From: Thermotoga sp.
GTDB taxonomy: Bacteria; Bipolaricaulota; Bipolaricaulia; Bipolaricaulales; Bipolaricaulaceae
Length of the DNA stretch: 39,439 bases
Direction: 5' to 3'
Assembly (NCBI GenBank): GCA_020724765.1
Contig: DYGJ01000003.1
Coordinates: 1 to 39,439 of the forward strand
Part shown: piece after piece, positions 25,882 to 34,174 of the stretch
Position numbering within the stretch: position 1 is the first letter of the stretch
Layout: the number at the start of each line of letters is the position of its first letter
Position numbers and translations under genes: made by a program
The notes under the pieces: model-generated
What the model saw: only the letters and a program-made list of their open reading frames with translations
Told to the model about the DNA's origin: nothing
Database searches by the model: none

Positions 25882-26688
25882 ATGACCCCCAACTGCAACC
25901 ATCCCCTTCATCGCTACCGCGGGTTCCTCCTCGACATCGACGGGGTGCTCGTGCGCGGAGAGACGCCCCTCCCCAACGCCCCCGACGCCCTGGCCCATCT
26001 TCGTGCGATCGGCCCGGTGGTCTTGCTCACGAACAACTCCACCAAGTCGCGGCAGAGAGCGGCGACGCACCTGAGCGAGCGGGGGCTGCCCGTGAGCCCG
26101 GACGAGGTGATCCCCAGCTCGTTCGTCGCTGCCCGCTACCTGCGGACCGAGCATGGCCTGGTGCGATTCTGGTACCTCGGCGAAGGGGGGATCCCCGAAG
26201 AGATGGCGCTCACGGGGCACGTTCTCGTGGAGCCCCTCCACGCGGAGTGGATCGTGGTGGGCATGGATCGAGCGCTGACCTACGCCAAGCTCGCCCAAGC
26301 TCTCCGGGCGCTCCTCGCCGGAGCGCGCCTTCTGGCAACGAACCGCGATGCCACCTACCCCACGAAGACCGGTCTTGTCCCCGGTGGAGGGGCGGTGGTT
26401 GGGGCGTTGGAGGGGATGGGGTTCCCCCCGGAAGTGGTGGTGGGCAAGCCCTCACCTATCGCGTACCACGCAGCGCTGAAGGCTTTGGGGATCGCTCCGG
26501 AGGAAGCGCTGATGATCGGGGATCGGTTGGAGACCGACATCGCGGGTGGGCACAGCGTTGGAATGAACACGGCCCTCGTCCTATCCGGGATCTCCACGGT
26601 CGCGGGCATCGAACAGACGGGGATCCGTCCGACCTGGGTCGCCCCCGATCTTGCAGCGCTCGTGCGCGGAGAGGTCCTCACCCTGTGA
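25882..26688 (+). CDS. HAD-IIA family phosphatase (NagD-like)
   Basis: Internal ATG 25882: YRGFLLDIDGVLVRGETPLPNAPDAL, VVLLTNNSTKSR, EEALMIGDRLETDIAGGHSVGMNTALVLSG. Confidence 0.9.
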   Translation: MTPNCNHPLHRYRGFLLDIDGVLVRGETPLPNAPDALAHLRAIGPVVLLTNNSTKSRQRAATHLSERGLPVSPDEVIPSSFVAARYLRTEHGLVRFWYLGEGGIPEEMALTGHVLVEPLHAEWIVVGMDRALTYAKLAQALRALLAGARLLATNRDATYPTKTGLVPGGGAVVGALEGMGFPPEVVVGKPSPIAYHAALKALGIAPEEALMIGDRLETDIAGGHSVGMNTALVLSGISTVAGIEQTGIRPTWVAPDLAALVRGEVLTL

Positions 26689-26694
26689 GGCGTC

Positions 26695-27597
26695 ATGGCT
26701 AGAAGAGAGCCAGGAGATCCAGCGGTACGCATCACTCTGGTCGGACTCTGTGTCAACCTCGGGCTGACCGCAGTCAAGTTTGGGGTGGGCCTCGCCTCGG
26801 GTTCGATGGCCCTTGTGGCTGACGGCGTGCACTCCCTCTCGGATCTCGTGACAGACCTCGTGGTCCTGGGCGGTCTCCGTCTCTCCCGGCGCCCGGCCGA
26901 CGCCTCCCACGCCTACGGGCACGGGAAGTTCGAGACCTTAGCCACGGCCCTTGTTGCACTGGCGTTGTTCACCGCCGGGGGCTGGATCGCGGGGGAGGGT
27001 GTGCTGGCCCTCATCCGGGGCGCGGTCTCCGTCCCCGGGCCGATCGTGGCCGGGGCAGCCGCCGTGTCCGTGGTCGCCAAGGAATGGCTGTTCCGCGCCA
27101 CGCGGCGGGTGGCGCGGGGACTGCGGTCAAGCGCGCTCGAAGCGAACGCCTGGCACCATCGCTCCGACGCCCTGTCGTCGGTGGCCGTGCTCGTGGGCGG
27201 AGTGGCGGCCACGGCGGGATTCGCCCAGGGCGATCAGGCAGCGGCCATCGCCGTGGCCGTGCTCATCGGGTGGGCGGCGGCGGGCATCCTGCGGCGGGCG
27301 CTCTACGAGTTGACCGAGGGCGCCCTCTCGGAGGCGGAGCAAGACCAGGTGGCGCGAGCGATCGCCGCGGTGGACGGAGTGCGAAGCTGGCACAAGCTGC
27401 GCACCCGGAGCTCGGGGCAGGGAGCGTTTGTGGACGTGCACATCCAGGTAGATCCTCACCTTTCCGTCGCGAAATCGCACGCCATCGCGTCGCGGGTAGA
27501 GGCTGCAGTGCGCGATGCCCTTGGCGGAGCGGCCTCCGTCGTTGTCCACGTCGAGCCGGCCAGCGACGCCAGACCGAGCGGTGGACCAGATTTCTGA
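26695..27597 (+). CDS. Cation diffusion facilitator (CDF) family transporter
   Basis: 300 aa; SMALVADGVHSLSDLVTDLVVLGGLRLSRRPADASHAYGHGKFE, EANAWHHRSDALSSVAVLVG. Confidence 0.93.
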   Translation: MARREPGDPAVRITLVGLCVNLGLTAVKFGVGLASGSMALVADGVHSLSDLVTDLVVLGGLRLSRRPADASHAYGHGKFETLATALVALALFTAGGWIAGEGVLALIRGAVSVPGPIVAGAAAVSVVAKEWLFRATRRVARGLRSSALEANAWHHRSDALSSVAVLVGGVAATAGFAQGDQAAAIAVAVLIGWAAAGILRRALYELTEGALSEAEQDQVARAIAAVDGVRSWHKLRTRSSGQGAFVDVHIQVDPHLSVAKSHAIASRVEAAVRDALGGAASVVVHVEPASDARPSGGPDF

Positions 27598-27635
27598 GAC
27601 CTCTCGCCCTCGGGCAAAGCGATAGGCGGGGAAAC

Positions 27636-30600
27636 CTAGAGCTGCGATTGTCGTCCTTCACCCTCATCGAACGCGAACCCTTTGCGGAATAGGCTCGCAC
27701 ACGCGTCTACTACCTGTGGGTCGTAGAGCCGGCCTTTTCCCGCCTCGATCTCGGCGAGGGCGGCCTCGATCCCCAGGGCCGGCCGGTACGGCCGGTGCGA
27801 ACTCATCGCCTCCACAACATCGGCAACAGCCAAGATCCTCGCCTCGAACAGGACGACGTCGCCTTTGAGCCCTCGCGGGTAGCCCGACCCGTCCAGTCGC
27901 TCGTGGTGCTGGTAGACGATCTCCGCCACCGGCCATGGGAACTCGATCCCCCGCAGCACGTTGAACCCGGCCTCGGGATGCGCCCGCACCAGGTACATCT
28001 CCAGCTCGCTCAACTGTCCGGGTTTGCTGAGGATCTCGGCGGGCACAACGACCTTTCCCACGTCGTGCACGAGGGCGGCGATGCGGAGGCCGTCCTGTTC
28101 CTCCGACGGAAGGCCTAGCTCGCTGCCCAGGGCGGCGACGAGGTCGGCCACGCGCCGCTGGTGCCCCGAGGTGTACGGATCGCGGAGCTCGATCGTCGAG
28201 GCGAGGGCGTTCACGATGTCGTCGAACATCCTTCTCACCTTCGCGTAGCTCTCACGGAGCTCCTTTTCCGCCTCCTTCCGCGCAGAGATGTCGCTCAGCA
28301 CCCCGCGAACCCCCCCCGGCCGCCCGTTCGCATAGAACGCCTTGCTCAAGCTGCGAACCCACAGGACCTGCCCTACCTTGCCGATGACGCGATGCTCAAG
28401 GGGTTCCGAATGGCCGGCGAGGGTCCTCTGGAAGGCTTCGGCAACCATCGGTCGATCATCTGCGTGTACGAACTGGGCGAACGAGCGTCCCGCGATTTCC
28501 TCAGGAGCGTACCCCCCCAGTGCTTGGACTGCCGGGCTGATGTACGTTACGATTCCGTCCCCGTCTGCAGCGAAGATAATGTCGGTGACGTCTTCCACCA
28601 ACTCACGGTACTGCTCCTCGCTTGCCCGGAGATGTTCGAGGAGCCGCGCGTTCTCGATGGCCGCCGCGGCATCGGCAGCGAGCATCTCCAGGAGCATCTG
28701 GTCCTCCTCGGTGTAGGCGCCGGGTCGGTAGCTCTGCGCGGAGAGCATGCCGAGGGAGCGGTCCCCCGCCCGCAAGGGTACGGCCAGGACCGAGCGGACC
28801 GGGGCCTCACTTCCGAAGTGGATCCCCGGAACCTGCTCCGCCCGAGTGTCCAGCACAACCACTGCTCGCCCCGTGTTGACGACGTGCCAGGTGAGCCCCT
28901 GCCCGCAGGGAATCGTGGCCGAAGGCCACTGTCCGCCCTTGTCCCACAGGTACACCGCCTCTGCCTCCGCTTCACCCGTGCGGAGGGCGATGACGAGCGC
29001 CTCGGCGGGCATGAGCTCCGCTACGGCTCGGTGAATGGTGGCGTAGACCTGTTCAGGGTCCAACGAAGCCCGGACCACCTCCTGACTCGCCCGGTGAAGG
29101 ACGGTGAGGCGCTGCACGAGCCGGGCACGTTCCTCCTCAGTCCGCCTTAGATCCGTGATGTCCTCACCGATCGAGAGGACCATCTTGAACCGACCATCCT
29201 CCGTCAGGACCGTGTTGCGCCAGCGGACCAACCGCTGCTCGCCGGCCTTCGTCCGAATCGCGTTCTCATAGTGATGCTCGCTGAGCCCCCGGTCCACGAT
29301 CTGACTCCACACCCCACGCACTGCCGATTGCAGTTCCGGGGGGATAAACATGTCGATCCACTCTTTGCCCAAAACCTCTTCGGCGGCGTAGCCGGTCAAT
29401 TTCTCGGCGTATCGGTTGAAGATCAAGATCCGGGAGTTCTCGCCCAGCCCGATGATGATGTTCGGCGCCCCACGGATGATGGCCTCCGACCAGTTCTTCT
29501 CCGCAAGGAGATCCAGCTCCGCTTGTCTGCGGTGGGTGATGTCGGTTCCCAAGCCCCATACGACCGGCTTCCCCTTCCACATGCCGGGAGTGATCGTTAG
29601 ATCCAGTGTTTTGACCTTTCCGTCTACCCAGTACTCGGTCTCGATCCGCCCTCCGCGCTCCCAGAGATCCCGGTGGAGCCGCATCACATCCGTGGCATCC
29701 ACGCCAGGGGGAATCGTGTCAACCACGTTTCTCCCCACGATCTCCTCTCGTGTGCGTTCGAGGAACGCACAAGCCGCGTCGTTGGCTTGGATGTAGGTGC
29801 CCTCTCGGTCGATCACCAGGATCGGGTTGCCCGTCTGCTCGAACAGCGTCCGGTAACGCTCCTCGCTCTCCTGCAAAGTTGCCTGCGCCTGGACCCGCTC
29901 CGTGATGTCGGTGATGAACCCCTCGAGGGTGATCTCCCCGCCTTCGCTGGCAACGGCGGCCCCCCTTTCCCAGACCCACTTCTCCTCGCCCGTTGCGGTA
30001 CGCACGCGGTAGGTCATGGTGAATGGCTTCCCCCGGGCAACCGCTCCCCGTATCTGGTCCCGTCCCTGGTGGCGATCGTCGGGATGGATGAGGTCACCGT
30101 AGGCCACGTCGCGGTTCCAGACCAGGGCCTGAGGGTCGTAGCCCAGCAGATCCTGACATCCCTCGCTCACGAACTCCATCGTCCAGTCCCGATCGTTTCG
30201 GCAGCGGTACGCCATCCCCGGCAGGTTGGCCATGAGCTGCGCCAATCGCCGCTCGCTCTCGCGCCGTTCCTCCTCCAACTGGATGGTAGAGAGGGCATAC
30301 CCAAGATCGCCGGCGATCTCCCGAAACAGATCCAGCTCCTCAGGATCGCCCGTGAACGTGGACGGCACCCCGACCACGAGGACACCGTGGACGCGACCGG
30401 CGTGAGCGAGGCGTGTCGCCAGACCGGCAGCCGGGCCGTAGTGGGCAGACATCGGGCAAGAGAAACACGTCCCCGCCGCCTGCTCAACGATGGCCACACC
30501 GTCACCCGAAAGGGCCTGCTCCACACACAGCGGAGGGCCGCTTTTCCTCCACATCGCGATCAACGCTGCCATCTCGTCTGGCGTCCCGGTTCCCGCCCAG

Positions 30601-31895
30601 CGTGTGGGCAGTCCCCGCTCATCCACCAGCGCGATCCACGCGCACAACACGCCCCGCGCTTCGACGAGCAGCTCGCACGCATGCTGGATCAACGCGGCCA
30701 CGTCACGTTCGCGCACGATGAGCTGGTTCACGTTGCGGATCGCCCGCAGCACTGCGTTGAGATGGAGAATCCTCTCCCGGCTGTGTCGGAGTTCGATCGT
30801 GCGGCTGAACCTATTGGCGATCGCATCCAGAAGCTCCTGTTCTTCAGGCAAGAACGGATCTGGATCAGGAGGGGGATCGGCGTAGGTAACTTCCACCACG
30901 CCCACCGACTCGCCGTGGCGCCGAAGGGGCGCCGTCTGCCGCCACGGAGTCTCGGGCCCCCCCCCCCCCCCCCCCCCGCTTGCGTAGATCGTTCCCTCGA
31001 ACTCGATGCGCACCGCGGCGCGGTCAGGCCACCGCCAGCCCGAACGGATGAGATCGAGGGAGGCCTCGAGCATCTCCGGAAGCGGCAACTCATCTCGGGT
31101 TGCCAGCTCCCGCACGCGCTTCAGGCACTCCAACTCCTTCACCCGTTCCTCGAGGGCGCGGGTGCGCTCCCGCAGTCCATCGGTCAACCGCTGGTTCTCC
31201 TCAAGGGTGAGCAGCCATCGGTCGAGGGTAGACTGATCGCTCTTCCCCGCCTGTAGCTCTTCGGGAGGGATGTAGTAGACGTTCGCGTAGATCCTCGTCC
31301 CCACAACCGCGATCGGGTGGGTGCGCAGCACATCGAGGAGGATGTCCGCGGGGAAGCGGCGGGCGTCGTACTGGCAGAGCCCGATGCACGGCGAACCGGG
31401 GAAGAATTCGTTGAGGAGCGTCTCGTATTCGATGAGCCGCTCCGAACCCGGCAGGCCGCGCAGGGCCCACGTCATCTCTCCGGTGACGCGGAGGCCAACG
31501 AACCCTTCGTCCAACGCCTGTTGGGTCTCCTGGCGGAGGAGGGAGATCATCCTGTGAGGGTCGAAGACCCCTTCCCTTGTGTACGCGTCGTCCCGGGTCA
31601 GGAAGAGGAGTTGCCCGCCCCTCTCCGCATCGCGGACGTTGATCCCAACGTCGCGCAGGTAGCCGCGGATCTGGCGCGCCGTGCGCGCGTCCACGATGTA
31701 CACCACCCGCTCGCCGGCTTCCAGTCCCCGGCGGAGGTAGTCAGAAAGGACGATCCTGTGTTCGTCGTCGTCCCGGTAGATGACGCACAGGTGGTCGCCA
31801 GGGCGAAGATCCTCTATGCCCGAGAAGGGCCGGTCGGAATGAGTCCATGGCGTCCCCACGCCTGCGCCGTACGTTGTGGCTCCCCCCTCCAACAC
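27636..31895 (-). CDS. MEDS-GAF-multiPAS-HD-GYP sensor / c-di-GMP phosphodiesterase-type protein, containing a poly-G tract
   Basis: 1419 aa; N-terminal MEDS-like (LRPGDHLCVIYRDDDEHRIVLSDYLRRGLEAGERVVYIVD), GAF segments, about four PAS segments, C-terminal HD-GYP (LVHDVGKVVVPAEIL ... YQHHERLDGSGYPRGLKG). Contains seven consecutive Gly encoded by G21. Confidence 0.88.
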   Translation of the reverse strand: MLEGGATTYGAGVGTPWTHSDRPFSGIEDLRPGDHLCVIYRDDDEHRIVLSDYLRRGLEAGERVVYIVDARTARQIRGYLRDVGINVRDAERGGQLLFLTRDDAYTREGVFDPHRMISLLRQETQQALDEGFVGLRVTGEMTWALRGLPGSERLIEYETLLNEFFPGSPCIGLCQYDARRFPADILLDVLRTHPIAVVGTRIYANVYYIPPEELQAGKSDQSTLDRWLLTLEENQRLTDGLRERTRALEERVKELECLKRVRELATRDELPLPEMLEASLDLIRSGWRWPDRAAVRIEFEGTIYASGGGGGGGPETPWRQTAPLRRHGESVGVVEVTYADPPPDPDPFLPEEQELLDAIANRFSRTIELRHSRERILHLNAVLRAIRNVNQLIVRERDVAALIQHACELLVEARGVLCAWIALVDERGLPTRWAGTGTPDEMAALIAMWRKSGPPLCVEQALSGDGVAIVEQAAGTCFSCPMSAHYGPAAGLATRLAHAGRVHGVLVVGVPSTFTGDPEELDLFREIAGDLGYALSTIQLEEERRESERRLAQLMANLPGMAYRCRNDRDWTMEFVSEGCQDLLGYDPQALVWNRDVAYGDLIHPDDRHQGRDQIRGAVARGKPFTMTYRVRTATGEEKWVWERGAAVASEGGEITLEGFITDITERVQAQATLQESEERYRTLFEQTGNPILVIDREGTYIQANDAACAFLERTREEIVGRNVVDTIPPGVDATDVMRLHRDLWERGGRIETEYWVDGKVKTLDLTITPGMWKGKPVVWGLGTDITHRRQAELDLLAEKNWSEAIIRGAPNIIIGLGENSRILIFNRYAEKLTGYAAEEVLGKEWIDMFIPPELQSAVRGVWSQIVDRGLSEHHYENAIRTKAGEQRLVRWRNTVLTEDGRFKMVLSIGEDITDLRRTEEERARLVQRLTVLHRASQEVVRASLDPEQVYATIHRAVAELMPAEALVIALRTGEAEAEAVYLWDKGGQWPSATIPCGQGLTWHVVNTGRAVVVLDTRAEQVPGIHFGSEAPVRSVLAVPLRAGDRSLGMLSAQSYRPGAYTEEDQMLLEMLAADAAAAIENARLLEHLRASEEQYRELVEDVTDIIFAADGDGIVTYISPAVQALGGYAPEEIAGRSFAQFVHADDRPMVAEAFQRTLAGHSEPLEHRVIGKVGQVLWVRSLSKAFYANGRPGGVRGVLSDISARKEAEKELRESYAKVRRMFDDIVNALASTIELRDPYTSGHQRRVADLVAALGSELGLPSEEQDGLRIAALVHDVGKVVVPAEILSKPGQLSELEMYLVRAHPEAGFNVLRGIEFPWPVAEIVYQHHERLDGSGYPRGLKGDVVLFEARILAVADVVEAMSSHRPYRPALGIEAALAEIEAGKGRLYDPQVVDACASLFRKGFAFDEGEGRQSQL
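30957..30977. repeat. Mononucleotide tract (C)21 on + strand, (G)21 in the coding strand
   Basis: ctcggg-CCCCCCCCCCCCCCCCCCCCC-gcttgc; read directly from the sequence. Confidence 0.9.
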
Positions 31896-32011
31896 CGGAT
31901 CGTTGCGCAGAACTCAACCATCACTATACAGCCGAGGCATGCCGGCGACAGTGGCGCCCATCACCCTCGCGCGAAAACGCACCTGTAGAACGGCACATTG
32001 GCGCTCTGACG

Positions 32012-33277
32012 TCAGTGACCAGGGTTCTCAAACCAGACCACGGCGAGGATGGAGCGGAGGCGGTTGAACTCCTCGACGTTGGCCACGAGGTCGAGGCGCC
32101 CGTTCCCATTCACATCGAGGATCACCAGGTCATCCCACTTCTCGCCGTTGAACGTCCCCAGGCCGAGGAACCCCGACCCCCACTTGATCACGTGGGGGAC
32201 CCAGCTCTCGGCGGTCTGTTCGAGCCACCACACGGCGGCGACGTCCTTGGGGAGCCACCCATCGCGGTGGATCGCCACGCCGACGATGTCGGGGAGGCCA
32301 TCTCCGTTGAGGTCGGCTACCGCGACCTGCTCCTTCCCGTAGAACTCCGGGCTTCGGTACAGCGCGCTCACCGGCCACGGTTCCTCGATCCGATCGGGAC
32401 CTGGATTGCGGTACAGGAGGATCGCCTTCCCGCTGTCGAGCGTGTCCCAATCTGCGTTGTTGATCACGAGGTCCAGGAGCCCATCCCCGTCGAGGTCGGC
32501 GAGCACGAACCCGTGTCCGCTCGAAACCGCCGGGTCGATGGCGTACATCTGCACTGGGGGGATCGCGCGGATCCGCGCCCTCCGCGCGCGGGTTCCGGAA
32601 CCAGCGGATGCCGGTCCATCTGAGTCCCTCCAACGCATCGGGGGTCCGTCTCCCCCCGGCGAGGCGAGCGGCCCGGCCGCCGACGAGGATGTCCGGGAAC
32701 CCGGATCCGTCGAGATCTGCAACCTTGGCGTACAGGTAGTGCCCAACCCCCGTGCCCTCCGGGAGGGCTCCTCCATCCGTCCAGGCGTAGGCCGAGGGGA
32801 AAGACCCCGAATCGGGCGGAAGCTGCCCCCACAGGATCCGCACCGCCGCGGGATCCCCGTGGTGCTCGATCCCCTGGACGACGACGATATCCATGATCCC
32901 GTCGCCGTCGAGATCGCCGAACGCCGCGTTCTCGGCGTTGGCAAAGGTTCCTGCATCTACCGCCGGCCAGGGTCGGTCGGGAGAGAGGTCCGCTCCAGGG
33001 TGGAACACGACGCGAATCCGGCCCGTCCACTCGTAGTTGACGAGGAAATCGGAGAAGCCGTCGCCGCTCACGTCGGCCACGTCGAGGCCGTTGGGGATCC
33101 AGTCTCCGGGGTTGTCCACCGGACACACCGCCACGGCGCCCCAAGCTCCGGATAGCGGGGGTGGGGAGTACCGTCCCCATCGGTAGAGAGGATAGATCCC
33201 GGCCACGAGGTCGTGGGCGTAGAAGAGAACCCGACCACGACAAGTGGAGCGAGGAGGAGCCACGACCACCACTTCAT
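32012..33277 (-). pseudogene. Secreted FG-GAP/VCBS repeat protein, apparently frameshifted twice
   Basis: Signal peptide MKWWSWLLLAPLVVVGFSS starts at 33277 in one frame; repeats (DVSGDGFSDFLV, DLDGDGIMDIVV, DLDGSGFPDILV) continue in a second frame (ORF 32130..33296); further repeats (DLDGDGLLDLVI, DLNGDGLPDIVG, DVNGNGRLDLVA) return to the first frame (ORF 32012..32956). Confidence 0.7.
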
Positions 33278-33426
33278 GGACCGATCCTTCCTGCAAGGAG
33301 CACGTCGGTCAACCGGGCATGGCCCAGGGCTTCGTTTCGGTCTGAGCTAGGTTGTTGTGACCCATATGAGGTGGGCGCAGTGTTCTCGCCTCGCAATGAG
33401 GTGCGCGTCCCCGACAATGTCCCGCT

Positions 33427-33849
33427 TCACCGGAAGACCTTCACGCCGCAGCGGTTCGCTGCCCTGCGCAGGCCCGCATCGCGGGTGGCCAACGGCACTC
33501 CCAGCCGCATCGCCAGGTCCAAGTAGGACGCGTCATAGACGGATAGGCCGTGCGCTCTCGCCAGCCTCACCCCATCGCCCAGCACGCGCTCCACCGGCTC
33601 CGCCTCGACCGCGATCGAAAGCTGACGGAGAAGCGACAGGAAGCGCACTCCATCCGCTTCGTTCATCCGACCGCGGCGCTCGGCCACCACCACGGCGTTC
33701 CCCACCTCAAGCGGCCACACGGATGGCACCACACCTCGGCCTCGGGTCACGGCGTCCAATGCCGCCTCGGTGTAGGAGGTAGTCTCGTCCTCGAACGCCC
33801 ACGCCACCGCTATCGAGGCATCCAGCACGAAAACAGGCTCACGCTCCAT
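33427..33849 (-). CDS. PIN-domain toxin (VapC-type)
   Basis: 140 aa; FVLDASIAVAWAFEDE, PSVWPLEVGNAVVVAERRGR, GLSVYDASYLDLAMRLGVPLATRDAGLRRAA. Confidence 0.9.
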   Translation of the reverse strand: MEREPVFVLDASIAVAWAFEDETTSYTEAALDAVTRGRGVVPSVWPLEVGNAVVVAERRGRMNEADGVRFLSLLRQLSIAVEAEPVERVLGDGVRLARAHGLSVYDASYLDLAMRLGVPLATRDAGLRRAANRCGVKVFR

Positions 33850-34078
33850 CCCGACCTTCCTCGATGAGCTCGCGGGCGCTGATCGGCTTCAGCGTCCTTC
33901 CTTTCCGGAAACCGCGCAGCTGTCCGGCCACCTGCTGGGGATCGGCCTGAGGGCCGACACGGGAGAGAACAGCCACGGGCACGCCATGCTTTGTGATCAC
34001 CACCCGCTCCCCCCGCGCCACGCGCTCCAGGATCTGGGCAAGATGCGTCTTGGCCTCGTATGCCCCAACTTCGGTCAA
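33839..34078 (-). CDS. Phd/YefM-type antitoxin
   Basis: TTG start at 34078 after AAAGGAGGAACC: (M)TEVGAYEAKTHLAQILERVARGERVVITKHGVPVAVLSRV; overlaps the toxin start. Confidence 0.85.
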   Translation of the reverse strand: MTEVGAYEAKTHLAQILERVARGERVVITKHGVPVAVLSRVGPQADPQQVAGQLRGFRKGRTLKPISARELIEEGRDGA

Positions 34079-34174
34079 GGTTCCTCCTTTAGACCAGTCG
34101 TTGACCAGTATAGAGAGAAGTGGAGGGGCGCGCAATGCAGGGTGGAGTGGGCTCGCCGTGGCCTGGCGCGCGTG

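Noticed and set aside
29673-31256. 527-aa + strand ORF opposite the HD-GYP sensor
   Set aside because: Antisense shadow; no recognisable domain.
33427-34078. Novel toxin-antitoxin family
   Set aside because: Both proteins fit ordinary PIN-domain and Phd/YefM families.
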